NCBI GenBank assembly: GCA_965197455.1
Contig: OZ240208.1
Coordinates: forward strand, 310,001 to 374,000
Direction of reading: 5' to 3'
Origin: JAGWBD01 sp965197455
GTDB taxonomy: Bacteria > Chloroflexota > Anaerolineae > Aggregatilineales > Phototrophicaceae
Length of the DNA: 64,000 nt
Shown here: positions 47,320 through 56,010 of the stretch, one piece after another
How positions within the stretch are numbered: position 1 is the first letter of the stretch
How the letters are laid out: every line of letters starts with the position of its first letter
Made by a program: the position numbers and the translations under genes
The notes under the pieces: model-generated
What the model was told of the DNA's origin: nothing
Databases searched by the model: none
The model's input: only the letters and a program-made list of their open reading frames with translations

Positions 47320-48006
47320 ATGCCAAGTGTTTTGATCGTCGAGGACGAGGAAACCCTGTTGCGCAATCTGGAAGTCAGGCTGCGCGATGATGGCTATCAG
47401 GTGCATGGCGCGTCAGATGGCGAGGAGGCCATGGCATTCATTCGGGCCACGCCGCCAGATCTGGTAGTCCTCGACATCATGCTGCCCAGTCTCGACGGAC
47501 TGAGCATTTGCCGCATGTTGCGCAAGGACAGCGCGCTGGCGCATCTGCCCATCATCATGCTTACCGCGCGCGGCACCGAGGTCGATCGCATTGTGGGCCT
47601 GGAGAGCGGCGCCGATGACTACATCGTCAAGCCCTTCAGTCTGGGTGAATTTCTGGCACGGGTGCGGGCGGTCTTGCGACGTGCGCCAGGGCACAAGCTG
47701 CCCCGGGAGCAGCTTGTCGCCGGCGACCTGCGTCTGGATCTAAAGGGGCACAAGCTGTTTCGCGGTGAGGATGAAGTTCACCTGAGCAACCGGGAATTCA
47801 GATTGCTGGCAGAGCTGATGCGAAACAGCGGCGCGGTGCTGACCCGCGATCTCTTGCTGACGAAGGTATGGGGCGAAGACAATTTCGTGGAAAAGCGCAC
47901 GGTCGATGTCCATGTGCGCTGGCTGCGCGAAAAGATTGAAGATGATCCTTCACTGCCCCGGCGTATCGTGACCGTGCGTGGCGTCGGCTACCGCTTCGAG
48001 GGCTGA
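47320..48006 (+). CDS. OmpR/PhoB-family response regulator
   Basis: This 228-residue protein starts at ATG 47320 after GGAAGG; the longer frame from 47119 lies in the peptidase gene. The receiver domain has acidic pair EDE (8-10), phospho-acceptor Asp 52 in LVVLDIMLPSLDG, Thr in LTARG and Lys in IVKPFS. A winged-helix DNA-binding domain follows (LSNREFRLLAELMRNSGAVL and VDVHVRWLREKIEDDP then RIVTVRGVGYRFEG). Its kinase partner is probably the protein encoded at 48886-49959, two genes downstream. Confidence 0.95.
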   Translation: MPSVLIVEDEETLLRNLEVRLRDDGYQVHGASDGEEAMAFIRATPPDLVVLDIMLPSLDGLSICRMLRKDSALAHLPIIMLTARGTEVDRIVGLESGADDYIVKPFSLGEFLARVRAVLRRAPGHKLPREQLVAGDLRLDLKGHKLFRGEDEVHLSNREFRLLAELMRNSGAVLTRDLLLTKVWGEDNFVEKRTVDVHVRWLREKIEDDPSLPRRIVTVRGVGYRFEG

Positions 48007-48905
48007 TGAAGCTTGACGGAGCGGGTCAGATTCTGCTGGCGGCAGCGCTTTGGGGAACGACGGGCACCACCATGGCGCTGGCGCCGGCGGGCGCGGACGC
48101 GATCGGTGTGGGCGCCTTGCGACTGCTGATCGGTGGACTGGCGCTGGCGCTCGTCGCGCACCTGAACGGAGACTTCAGACGGGCCGGGCCACTACCCCTG
48201 CGCACTCTTGCGAGCGCAGGGTTGATGATCGCCATCTATCAGATTTGCTTTTTCAACGGTGTCGCGCGCAATGGCGTGGCGTTGGGCACACTGGTGGCAA
48301 TCGGCAGCGCGCCAATGCTGGCTGGTCTGCTGGAATGGCGTTTGTATGGTGTCCGGCCAGGCAAGCGCTGGCTGCTGGCGACTGCGCTGGCGCTGTTGGG
48401 CTGTGGCCTGCTATTGCTACCAGTTGACGGACTGTCTGCGCGCGTGGAGCTATCGGGCCTGCTGCTGTCCCTGGGCGCAGGCCTGGCCTATGCCTGGTAT
48501 GCGCTGGCCAGCAAGCAGCTTCTGACTCAAATGCCGCCGAATGCGGTGGTCGCGGCCATCTTTCTACCCGGCGCGTTGATCCTGCTGCCCTTACTGGTGT
48601 GGACCGACCTGACCTGGGTTGGGCAAACGAGCGGCATGCTTGTCATCCTCCATCTGGGTCTGGTTACCACGGCTGTGGCCTATCTGCTGTTTGCGCGCGG
48701 GCTGCGCCATATCAGTACGGCTGCCGCGGTGACGCTTACTCTGGCTGAACCGCTGGTGGCCGGCATGCTGGGAGTGCTGCTGCTGGACGAACGCTTTGGT
48801 GGTCGCAGTCTGGCGGGTATGCTTGCCCTTGGCGCCGGTCTGTTGCTGCTTTCCTTGCCGGCATCCCGTAGCGAAAGGGAGGGCCATGAACGTTTCGCGA
48901 CCTGA
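48006..48905 (+). CDS. EamA/DMT family transporter
   Basis: This 299-residue protein has ten predicted helices as two EamA repeats: the first from LLAAALWGTTGTTMALAPAG, the second from LLLSLGAGLAYAWYALASKQ. The RhaT/RarD-like end is TAAAVTLTLAEPLVAGMLGV then LLLDERFGG. Its start overlaps the response regulator stop by one base and its end overlaps the histidine kinase gene by 20 bases. Physical insertion within a two-component operon suggests its expression, or the solute it moves, is tied to that system. Confidence 0.92.
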   Translation: MKLDGAGQILLAAALWGTTGTTMALAPAGADAIGVGALRLLIGGLALALVAHLNGDFRRAGPLPLRTLASAGLMIAIYQICFFNGVARNGVALGTLVAIGSAPMLAGLLEWRLYGVRPGKRWLLATALALLGCGLLLLPVDGLSARVELSGLLLSLGAGLAYAWYALASKQLLTQMPPNAVVAAIFLPGALILLPLLVWTDLTWVGQTSGMLVILHLGLVTTAVAYLLFARGLRHISTAAAVTLTLAEPLVAGMLGVLLLDERFGGRSLAGMLALGAGLLLLSLPASRSEREGHERFAT

Positions 48906-49959
48906 AGCCAACCGTCCCGAAACTTTGTCAGTGGTTGAACGTGAAACCCTGCGCGCGCTGGTCGACAGCTCCTGGAATGCGCTCGTGGTCGTGGATGAAA
49001 GCTGTTGCGTGCTGGCCCTCAACGCGGCTGCGCGCAAAGTATTCGACGCAGGGGAGGCAAGCGAAGAGACGCTGTCCACGCTCACCGGTTCTACCGAACT
49101 GGAGACCATGGTGCGTGAGGCCATTCTCAACGAGGAAAGTGTCCTTGAAGAGCAGCTGTTGCTGAACGGGCGCTGGTGGCGCGTGCGGGTGCAAATCAGT
49201 GTCGGGGCGGCGCAGGCAACGCTCATTTGCCTGGCGCTGGAAGATGTGAGTCAGCTGGTGCGGCTTAACCGGGCACGGCGCGACATGGTGGCCAACATCT
49301 CGCATGAGTTGCGTACGCCGGTCGCGAACATCCGCCTCATTATTGACGGTCTGTTCCACGACAACGAGAAACCGCGGCGCAAGCACAGCATCCGTTCCCT
49401 GCAGGCCATTGCGCGCGAAACCGACGCGCTGCAGTGGATGGCAGAAGAACTGCTCGACCTTTCGATGATCGAGTCGGGGCAGTCCTTGATGAAAATGGTC
49501 GACACCCCGGCGCGCACGGTCGTTGAAGAAGCCATCGAGCGCATGCACGACTTCTGTGAGGCGAAGGACGTGCAGGTTGTGGAGAAGGTCCCTGGCGATC
49601 TTTATGTGCTTTGTGACCCGGACAAGCTGCGACGTGTCCTGATGAACCTGCTGCACAATGCGCTGAAGTGGTCGCCACCGAGGAAGAAAATCCGCATCGT
49701 GGCGCAAGGCGACGGTGATGATGTCCTGTTCGGCGTGCTTGACCGTGGCGTTGGCGTGCCGGAGGAACACACCGAGCGCATTTTTGAGCGCTTCTATCAG
49801 GTAGAGCCTTCGCGCAGCGACGGCGAAGGCAGCGGACTTGGCCTGGCCATTTGTCTCCACATCATCGAGGCTCATGGCGGGCGCATCCACGCGGAGAGCA
49901 ATGCGGCCAGGGATGGCGGTCGCTTCTATTTCACGATTCCTGCCGGCGCAAGGCCCTGA
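48886..49959 (+). CDS. PAS-containing sensor histidine kinase
   Basis: The product is a 357-residue soluble kinase; AAAGGGAGG precedes ATG 48886. A PAS-like domain covers about 20-125 (LVDSSWNALVVVDESCCVLA). HisKA follows with NISHELRTPVANIRL (phospho-His near 140), then HATPase_c with N box NLLHNALKW, G1 DRGVGVPEEHTERIFERF and G2 GEGSGLGLAICLHIIEAHGG. The architecture PAS-HisKA-HATPase is PhoR-like. No membrane helix is evident, so it reads an internal or membrane-associated signal. Confidence 0.94.
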   Translation: MNVSRPEANRPETLSVVERETLRALVDSSWNALVVVDESCCVLALNAAARKVFDAGEASEETLSTLTGSTELETMVREAILNEESVLEEQLLLNGRWWRVRVQISVGAAQATLICLALEDVSQLVRLNRARRDMVANISHELRTPVANIRLIIDGLFHDNEKPRRKHSIRSLQAIARETDALQWMAEELLDLSMIESGQSLMKMVDTPARTVVEEAIERMHDFCEAKDVQVVEKVPGDLYVLCDPDKLRRVLMNLLHNALKWSPPRKKIRIVAQGDGDDVLFGVLDRGVGVPEEHTERIFERFYQVEPSRSDGEGSGLGLAICLHIIEAHGGRIHAESNAARDGGRFYFTIPAGARP

Positions 49960-49968
49960 GCGGTCCGG

Positions 49969-49997
49969 TTCCCGCTCTGGCGAAAACCTGCTATATT
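49969..49997 (+). promoter_or_regulatory. candidate promoter of the riboflavin transporter operon
   Basis: TTCCCG (49969-49974) and TATATT (49992-49997) are 17 bp apart, with TGC directly before the -10. Transcription would begin just upstream of the FMN riboswitch at 50014. Confidence 0.5.
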
Positions 49998-50013
49998 TGC
50001 AGAACATACAGGC

Positions 50014-50181
50014 AATCTTCGGGGCAGGGTGGAATTCCCGGCCGGCGGTGTGGCATGTGAATGTCGAGCCCGCGACCCGAGTCGCCAGCCGTGTTGCAGG
50101 CTGGCGCGTCATGACTGCGGTCATGCCGGTGGATCTGGTGCAAAGCCAGAGCCGACAGTGAAAGGCTGGATGGGAGAAGGT
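50014..50181 (+). promoter_or_regulatory. FMN riboswitch (RFN element)
   Basis: The segment contains all conserved RFN blocks in order: ATCTTCGGGGCAGGGTG, then AATTCCCGGCCGGCGGT, AGCCCGCGA, a variable arm, GGATCTGGTGCAAAGCCAGA, GCCGACAGTGAAAGGC and GGATGGGAGAAGG. The first and last blocks (TCTTC/GAAGG) close helix P1. RFN elements bind FMN and switch off flavin synthesis or uptake genes. No T-run hairpin is obvious between it and the start at 50301, so control may be translational or by a later hairpin. Confidence 0.95.
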
Positions 50182-50300
50182 CGCTGAAGACGCGCTGTGC
50201 ATTGCTGCGGCGCGCCATGCAGTAGTCGCTGGCTTCTGGCCGCGACGAGCTTTCTGACGCTGTGCCCCGCTTGTTGCCTGCCGTTACAGCAGGTGCACTC

Positions 50301-51134
50301 ATGCGCAACCCGGCGCAGCGCTTTTCCAATCTCCAGGTTTCCAGCGTCGCCCCGCGCAACATGCTGCGCCGTCGGCTCGCGCCGCTGGCGCTGCTGCTCC
50401 TCCTGTTGCTGCTGTGGCAGTTGGTCACCGCGTTGCGACTGTATCCCGCCTTCATCATCCCGCCGCCCGGCGCAGTCTTCGACAAGTTTCTTGAAGTAGG
50501 GGTTGACGGCAGTCTGCTGCGGCACAGCCTGGTCACATTGCAGGCAGTGCTGGCTGGCTTGGCGGCGGGCGTGACGATTGGTGTGGTGCTGGGCTACCTC
50601 ACAGCGCGCAGCCCGCTGCTGGAGGATTCGCTGGCGCCGCTCATCATCGGGCTGCAATCGACGCCGATCGTCGCCTGGGCGCCGCTGCTGGTTATCTGGT
50701 TTGGCAGTGGCCTGACCAGCAAGGCCATCACCAGCGCGCTCATTGTGTTCTTCCCGACGCTGGTTAACACGGTTGTCGGCCTGCGTAATGTTCCCACGTC
50801 GTTGCGCGACCTGTTGCGCGTACAACGCGCGACACAGTGGCAAACCCTGGTCGTGCTGGAGATTCCCGCTGCGCTGCCCGTGCTGTTTGGCGGCCTGAAG
50901 ATCAGCGCGACGCTCGCCGTCATCGGCGCGGTCGTAGGGGAGTTTGTCAGCGCGGACGCGGGCCTGGGCTTCGTCATCACATCGGCGCGCAGCCGCTATG
51001 ACACCGAGCTGGTGCTGGTGGCAGTCTTCGCACTGGCCGCCATGGCGCGCCTGCTGTATGGCATCGTGGCGTTGCTGGAACGCCAGCTGCTGGCCTGGCA
51101 GCGCCAGGGCCGGGGGACACAAATCCACTCATGA
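50301..51134 (+). CDS. ribX: riboflavin ABC transporter permease (RibX-like)
   Basis: This 277-residue permease of the SsuC/TauC/ThiX class starts at ATG 50301 with AGGTG upstream (a GTG at 50262 is the alternative). It has a first helix LALLLLLLLLWQLVTAL, YPAFIIPPPGAVFDKFLEVG, QSTPIVAWAPLLVIWFG and the EAA-like loop RDLLRVQRATQWQTLVVLEI. It is the first gene after the FMN riboswitch. With the NMT1/THI5-type binding protein downstream this matches the RibXY system described in Chloroflexus. Riboflavin or a precursor is therefore the likely substrate. Confidence 0.88.
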   Translation: MRNPAQRFSNLQVSSVAPRNMLRRRLAPLALLLLLLLLWQLVTALRLYPAFIIPPPGAVFDKFLEVGVDGSLLRHSLVTLQAVLAGLAAGVTIGVVLGYLTARSPLLEDSLAPLIIGLQSTPIVAWAPLLVIWFGSGLTSKAITSALIVFFPTLVNTVVGLRNVPTSLRDLLRVQRATQWQTLVVLEIPAALPVLFGGLKISATLAVIGAVVGEFVSADAGLGFVITSARSRYDTELVLVAVFALAAMARLLYGIVALLERQLLAWQRQGRGTQIHS

Positions 51135-51154
51135 AGAACAGTCCAGGAGGACGA

Positions 51155-52297
51155 ATGCGAATCTTGCTGCTTGCTCTACTGCTGCTGGCCACGTCTGCTG
51201 GCATGGCCACTGCCCAGGACCTGGTGGAGGTTGAACTCTTTCTGACTTACATTCCCAACGTGCAGTTCGCACCGGTCTATGTCGCGCTGGAGAACGGCTA
51301 CTTCGCCGAGGCTGGCCTGGACGTGAGCATCCGGCATGGCGCCGAGCACGATGGCGTGGACCTGGTGGCGGCGAACCAGCTGCAGCTGGGCATCTTCGGA
51401 GGGGAGCAGGTGCTGCTGGCGCGGGCCCAGGGTCGCCCGGTCGTCAGCGTGTATGAATGGTTTCAGCGCTTTCCGGCGGGCGTGGTGGCAGCGCACAAGG
51501 CGACATCAAATGAGATAGAAAGTCTGGCCGACCTTGCCGGCAAGACAGTCGGCATCCATGGCCGCAGCGGCGTGACCTGGAGCGGCTTTGTGGCCTTGAT
51601 GGACGCAGCCGACATGACGGAAGAGGACTTCGTGCTGGAGACGGTCGGCTTCAATGTGCCGGAGCTCATTTGCCTGGGTCGTATTGATGCCGCCGTGGTC
51701 TATCTTAATAACGAGCCGCTGCAACTGTGGGACAGAATCAGGGCTGACGACTGCGGCGACGTGAGCGGGTACACGACCATCCCGGTCACGACGGTTGCTG
51801 ACCTCGTATCCAATGGCGTGGTGAGCAACGAAACGACCATTGAGCAGCAGCCGCAACTGGTCGAGGCATTCGTGACGGCCTTCGACCGCGGCTTGCGTGA
51901 TGCTATCGCCAATCCGGCCGCGGCCATGCTGGCCAGCGCGACGTATGTTGAGGGGTTGGTATCGGAAAAAGAACTTCCCTATTTGCAGGTATGGTCGGAA
52001 GCCTGGGCCGAGTTGCTGGCAGAAGATGCGGATACGGATATGCAGGCGGCATACTGGCGGGAGTGGGTGATGCTGCAAAACCCTACAGGACAGGCAGACC
52101 TGGTCCAGTACAAGGTGCTGCTGAAGACCGTCCCCTTCTGGCTGGCGGAGATTTCAGGCTACAGCGAACGCGCGGCCTGGGTCACAACGGCCGAAGTCCT
52201 GCAGACGGCGGGCTTGCTGGAGGTCGCGCCGGACGTCGACCTGGCCTTCACCAACCGCTTCGTGCCAGGCTGCGCCGATGAGGATGTGTGTACCTGA
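51155..52297 (+). CDS. ribY: riboflavin-binding protein (RibY-like, NMT1/THI5 family)
   Basis: The 380-residue exported protein starts at ATG 51155 after CCAGGAGGACGA; an ATG at 51131 overlapping the permease stop lacks such a site. The signal peptide is RILLLALLLLATSAGMATAQ. The mature NMT1/THI5-like domain has LFLTYIPNVQFAPVYVALEN then GYFAEAGLDVSIRHG, the LAGKTVGIHGRSGV segment and LICLGRIDAAVVYLNNEP. It should bind the flavin outside the cell and deliver it to the permease. The FMN riboswitch upstream is what separates it from thiamine-precursor relatives. Confidence 0.88.
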   Translation: MRILLLALLLLATSAGMATAQDLVEVELFLTYIPNVQFAPVYVALENGYFAEAGLDVSIRHGAEHDGVDLVAANQLQLGIFGGEQVLLARAQGRPVVSVYEWFQRFPAGVVAAHKATSNEIESLADLAGKTVGIHGRSGVTWSGFVALMDAADMTEEDFVLETVGFNVPELICLGRIDAAVVYLNNEPLQLWDRIRADDCGDVSGYTTIPVTTVADLVSNGVVSNETTIEQQPQLVEAFVTAFDRGLRDAIANPAAAMLASATYVEGLVSEKELPYLQVWSEAWAELLAEDADTDMQAAYWREWVMLQNPTGQADLVQYKVLLKTVPFWLAEISGYSERAAWVTTAEVLQTAGLLEVAPDVDLAFTNRFVPGCADEDVCT

Positions 52298-52331
52298 GCA
52301 AGGACAGTAACCGGGCGGGCGGGGCAGCTGC

Positions 52332-53084
52332 GTGAACGTCAGCATTGAGGACTTGCGCGTACAGTTCCCCGCCGCGCAAGACGGGCTGCTGGATGCGCTG
52401 GGTCCCCTGAGTTGCACACTGGCTGCGGGCTGCTTCGTGGCGCTGCTGGGCCCCAGTGGTTGCGGCAAAAGTACACTGGTGCGCGTCCTTGCTGGCCTGC
52501 AGCCGCCAACTCAGGGCAGTGTGCAGCTGGACGGCGCCGCACCGGATGGTGCGCGCACCGGGATCCTCTTTCAGGATGCCAACCTCATGCCCTGGCGGCG
52601 GGTGCGCGACAACATGGCGCTTTCGCTCGAGTTGGCTGGCGTCAGGCGTGAGACCCGCTATGAGGCGGTGCGGGCGCTGCTGCCAACGCTGGGCCTGGAA
52701 GGCTTCGAGCTGGCCTGGCCGGGCGAACTCTCCGGCGGGATGGCACAACGCGTGGCGATCGGGCGCGTGCTGCTGCAGGGACCGGAGCTGCTGTTGCTGG
52801 ATGAACCTTTTGGCGCGCTGGACGCCATCACCCGCGAACAGCTCGGTCTGGATCTGCTGCGCATCTGGACGCGTGAACAGCCCACCGTGCTGATGGTGAC
52901 GCACGACATCAACGAGGCCATCTTGCTGGCGGATCGTGTGCTGGTGCTCAGTTCGCGTCCAGGTCGCCTGGTCGCCGATGTGACGGTACCCTTGCCCCGG
53001 CCGCGCCGACTCGAGCACAGTTACACTGAAGACTACATTGGCCTGCTGCGTGAGTTGCGAGATGCACTGGGTCAGCGGCACTGA
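52332..53084 (+). CDS. ABC transporter ATPase of the riboflavin importer
   Basis: This 250-residue ATPase of the SsuB/TauB class has Walker A GPSGCGKST, Q-loop LFQDANLMPWRRVRDNMAL, signature LSGGMAQR, Walker B LLLLDEPFGALD and H-loop VTHDINEAILLADRVLVL. NLMPWR is typical of nitrate/sulfonate/thiamine-precursor importers. GTG 52332 is the probable start, 34 bases after ribY. It completes a three-component importer under FMN control. Confidence 0.93.
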   Translation: MNVSIEDLRVQFPAAQDGLLDALGPLSCTLAAGCFVALLGPSGCGKSTLVRVLAGLQPPTQGSVQLDGAAPDGARTGILFQDANLMPWRRVRDNMALSLELAGVRRETRYEAVRALLPTLGLEGFELAWPGELSGGMAQRVAIGRVLLQGPELLLLDEPFGALDAITREQLGLDLLRIWTREQPTVLMVTHDINEAILLADRVLVLSSRPGRLVADVTVPLPRPRRLEHSYTEDYIGLLRELRDALGQRH

Positions 53085-53120
53085 AGCGGAACCTGGACTC
53101 AGGGTTACAAGGGAGCAACC

Positions 53121-54395
53121 ATGAGCATTGATGTGGACAATCTGCGCACGCGCTTTCCTGCGCTGCAACAACGTGGGGATGACGGCCGCCCCTTTGTGTT
53201 CTTCGACAACCCGGCCGGCACCCAGGTGCCGCAAGAGGTGATCGCGGCAATCGGCGATTACTACCGCACCATGAATGCCAACTCAGGCGGGCCCTTTGTG
53301 ACCAGCCGACGCAATGATGCCATGGTCACCGGCGTGCGGGAAGCGGCCGCCGACTTCCTTAATGCGCCGTCCGCTGACGAGATCGTCATTGGCCCCAACA
53401 TGACCACGCTGTGTTTCGCGCTCAGCCGCGCCCTGGCGCAGACCCTGCGCCCAGGCGACGAGATTGTGTTGACGCGCATGGACCACGACGCCAATGTCGC
53501 ACCCTGGCTCTATGCTGCAGACCGGCATGGACTGGTCGTGCGCATGGCCGATTTCACCGTGCCTGAATGTCTGCTGGACATGGACAGCCTTGAGGCGGCG
53601 CTGTCCGAGCGCACTCGCATTGTGGCCACGACGCACGCCTCCAACGCCGCCGGCAGCCTCAACCCCGTGCGCCAGATTGCGGCGATGGCGCATGCCGCCG
53701 GGGCGCTGCATGTGGTCGACGCCGTGCAGAGCGCGCCGCACGTCCCGCTGGATGTGCAGGAGATTGGTTGCGACTTTCTGCTCTGTTCCTCCTACAAGTT
53801 TTATGGCCCGCACCTGGGCATCCTGTGGGGTCGGCAGGAGTTGCTGGCGGAGCTGCCGGTGGACAAGGTGCGCCCGGCAAAGGACCTGCCGCCCTGGCGC
53901 TGGGAGACGGGCACGGCCAGTTTCGAGACCATCGCCGGCCTGGGCGCGACGCTCGATTACCTGGCAGACATCGGGCGCACGTACGGCGCCCCCTACGTGG
54001 CCAGTTACGCACAGCTTTCCGGTCGGCGCCAGCTGTTCAAGGCGGCCATGGCTGCGCTGGCTGACCATGAGCGCGAAATGTGTCGCCACTTGCTGGCGAC
54101 GTTGCAGTCGTTGCCTGGAGTGCAGGTCATGGGCGTCACCGATCCGGCGCGCCTTGAGCAGCGTGTGCCGACTGTGATCTTCAATGTGGAAGGTCACGCG
54201 CCGGCGGACATCGCCGTTGCGCTGGGCGAGCGCGGCATCTTCGTCTGGTCAGGCGACTACTATGCGCAGGAACTGATGGAAGGTCTGGGGCATGACGCGC
54301 AGGGCATGGTGCGCGTTGGACTGGCGCATTACAACACCGACGCAGAGATCGAGCGCCTGGGTGAGACTCTGGCTGATTTACTGGTTGCTGGTTGA
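53121..54395 (+). CDS. class V aminotransferase, cysteine desulfurase-like
   Basis: This 424-residue PLP enzyme resembles the cysteine-desulfurase-like group (SufS/NifS superfamily). It has VFFDNPAGTQVPQEVIAAI, ADEIVIGPNMTTLCFALSRAL, the PLP-phosphate/ring contacts DHDANVAPW and HVVDAVQSAPH, and the Schiff-base Lys in LLCSSYKFYGPHLGILWG. An SufS-type catalytic Cys loop is not evident. It starts 36 bases after the riboflavin ATPase gene, with GGGAGC upstream, and is probably co-transcribed. Its substrate, and any link to flavins, is unknown. Confidence 0.88.
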   Translation: MSIDVDNLRTRFPALQQRGDDGRPFVFFDNPAGTQVPQEVIAAIGDYYRTMNANSGGPFVTSRRNDAMVTGVREAAADFLNAPSADEIVIGPNMTTLCFALSRALAQTLRPGDEIVLTRMDHDANVAPWLYAADRHGLVVRMADFTVPECLLDMDSLEAALSERTRIVATTHASNAAGSLNPVRQIAAMAHAAGALHVVDAVQSAPHVPLDVQEIGCDFLLCSSYKFYGPHLGILWGRQELLAELPVDKVRPAKDLPPWRWETGTASFETIAGLGATLDYLADIGRTYGAPYVASYAQLSGRRQLFKAAMAALADHEREMCRHLLATLQSLPGVQVMGVTDPARLEQRVPTVIFNVEGHAPADIAVALGERGIFVWSGDYYAQELMEGLGHDAQGMVRVGLAHYNTDAEIERLGETLADLLVAG

Positions 54396-54400
54396 GACGC

Positions 54401-54673
54401 TCAGGCCTGTGCGCGCAGGGCGTTGAGCTGTTTCATGAGCCGCGACTTGCGCCGGGCAGCGTTGCGCCGATGAATGACGCCCTTGCTGGCGGTCTTGTCG
54501 AGGTCGCGCATGGCAGCGAGCGTGGCCTGCTCGGCGCTTGCGAATTCGCCAGCTTCGATCTGCACCCGCGCCTTCTTGACGAGCGTGCGCGCGCGGTTGC
54601 GCCGGGATCGGTTGCGCAGACGCCGCTTCTCGTTCTGGCGGATACGCTTTATCGCGGATTTAATGTTGGCCAT
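54401..54673 (-). CDS. rpsT: 30S ribosomal protein S20
   Basis: The 90-residue protein is highly basic. It reads ANIKSAIKRIRQNEKRRLRN then SRRNRARTLVKKARVQIEAG and TASKGVIHRRNAARRKSRLM, the S20 pattern. It binds 16S rRNA helices early in 30S assembly. It ends convergently five bases from the aminotransferase gene. The leader has a CTGCGG/CCGCAG hairpin (54683-54700) ten bases before the ATG; since S20 represses its own translation in E. coli, this may be a control element. Confidence 0.96.
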   Translation of the reverse strand: MANIKSAIKRIRQNEKRRLRNRSRRNRARTLVKKARVQIEAGEFASAEQATLAAMRDLDKTASKGVIHRRNAARRKSRLMKQLNALRAQA

Positions 54674-54730
54674 CGGCGACTTCTGCGGCGCTCACCGCAG
54701 CTCCTGTAGCTTCGCTGTCAACGTGGCGCC

Positions 54731-54759
54731 AGTTTACATGGCAGCGCGCACGCTGTCCA
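54731..54759 (-). promoter_or_regulatory. promoter of rpsT
   Basis: On the minus strand TGGACA (complement of 54754-54759) and TAAACT (complement of 54731-54736) are separated by 17 bp. Confidence 0.6.
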
Positions 54760-54808
54760 GACCGGTCTGATTAAGTATTGCGGGTAACACAGTCCTGCAA
54801 TTTGCACC

Positions 54809-54900
54809 TGGCGGGGAGGACAGGATTCGAACCTGCGGTCCGGTCTAACCCGGACAACCACTTAGCAGGCGGCCCCAATCAACCACTCTGGCACCTCCCC
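54809..54900 (-). tRNA. tRNA-Ser (GCT anticodon)
   Basis: The minus strand folds as a long-variable-arm tRNA: acceptor GGGGAGG pairs with CCTCCCC, the anticodon loop is CTGCTAA with GCT, the variable arm is TTGTCCGGGTTAGACCGGAC-like, and the T loop is GGTTCGAATCC. Discriminator G is followed by an encoded CCA. Confidence 0.94.
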
Positions 54901-54914
54901 GGGTCTGTCAGCAG

Positions 54915-55001
<87 letters not shown>

Positions 55002-55047
55002 CTGACAGCGACTGAATCCTGGCACAGACAGCTGCGTCTGTCAATGC

Positions 55048-55056
55048 TGCTATACT
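55048..55056 (+). promoter_or_regulatory. extended -10 element upstream of the CPBP gene
   Basis: TGC followed by TATACT (55051-55056) lies 36 bases before ATG 55093; no consensus -35 is seen. Confidence 0.45.
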
Positions 55057-55092
55057 GCCGGCTGGGCTGGCTTACGCACGAGGACGCGACGC

Positions 55093-56010
55093 ATGCCGGA
55101 CGGCAGCAACCTGATGCTGGGGTTTTCGATATTGACCCTGGCGCTAATGTCAGGCGCATGGCGCCATGGCCCGGCTATGTTGCGTGCGCTGCAGATACTC
55201 GCGCTGGTCGTGATGTTGCGTTGCGCCGTCCTTGCCCGGGACAGCGCCCAGGGCGTCTGGCAGCCAGTCGCTGTGATGGCGTTTGTGCTTTGTCTGCCCG
55301 CCGGGTTGACGGTCTTCTCGCAGGATTGGCGTGGGTGGCTGGCAGGCCGACTGCGGGCCGGAGGCGCAACGTTTCGAGCGGCTTCGATGCGGCACAACGT
55401 AGCCCTGACGCTAATGTTGGCAGTGGTTGGCTGTTCGCTGGCCTGGGCGGCAGTGACTGATGACTGGGCTGACCCCTGGGACTTGCCAGCGCTGTTTATG
55501 ACGACGTCCCTGTTTCTCTTGTTCAGCGCCCTCGGCGTCGGCTATCCGCTACGCAGAAACTGGCCACAGGCGCGCGCGCGCCTCGGGCTGTGGCTGCCAG
55601 AGGGCAGAGGGCTGTTGCTGGCTGCCGGAGTCGGCATCGCGCTGGTGGCGCTCGTTTCATTACTATGGCTTTTGTGGGCGCTGGTGACCTGGCCGCAATC
55701 TGCCGCAGGAGATTCCAGCCAGTTCACGCCAGGATTGATCACGGCGCTCTTGTCCGCCGCCATAACGGCTGTTGGCGAGGAAACGATGTTTCGCGGCGTC
55801 CTGCAACCAGTCTTTGGTATAATCCTGACCAGCCTCTGCTTTACGCTGCTGCACGCCAGGCCGGGCGCTGAATTCGTTTTGCTGCCAATATTTGGCGTGT
55901 CACTGGCTTTTGCCTGGCTGCGTCTGCGCCATGGCACGCTCGCTGCCATCTGCGCCCACTTCTGCTACAACTTTACGCTGGGCCTGACCAGCCACTGGTA
56001 CGGTGCGTGA
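55093..56010 (+). CDS. CPBP family intramembrane metalloprotease
   Basis: This 305-residue membrane protein has about eight predicted helices. The CAAX-protease/bacteriocin-processing (CPBP) motifs lie in the last third: EETMFRG (motif 1, EExxxR), FTLLHA (motif 2, FxxxH) and HFCYNFTLG (motif 3). Relatives cleave peptides in the membrane or act in bacteriocin immunity. AGGA lies upstream of ATG 55093. Its stop overlaps the rlmN start. Natural substrate unknown. Confidence 0.88.
   Translation: MPDGSNLMLGFSILTLALMSGAWRHGPAMLRALQILALVVMLRCAVLARDSAQGVWQPVAVMAFVLCLPAGLTVFSQDWRGWLAGRLRAGGATFRAASMRHNVALTLMLAVVGCSLAWAAVTDDWADPWDLPALFMTTSLFLLFSALGVGYPLRRNWPQARARLGLWLPEGRGLLLAAGVGIALVALVSLLWLLWALVTWPQSAAGDSSQFTPGLITALLSAAITAVGEETMFRGVLQPVFGIILTSLCFTLLHARPGAEFVLLPIFGVSLAFAWLRLRHGTLAAICAHFCYNFTLGLTSHWYGA

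Noticed and set aside
48928..50202. 424-codon minus-strand frame over the histidine kinase and FMN riboswitch
   Set aside because: The plus strand encodes an unambiguous PAS-HisKA-HATPase protein and a conserved riboswitch; no motif on this frame.
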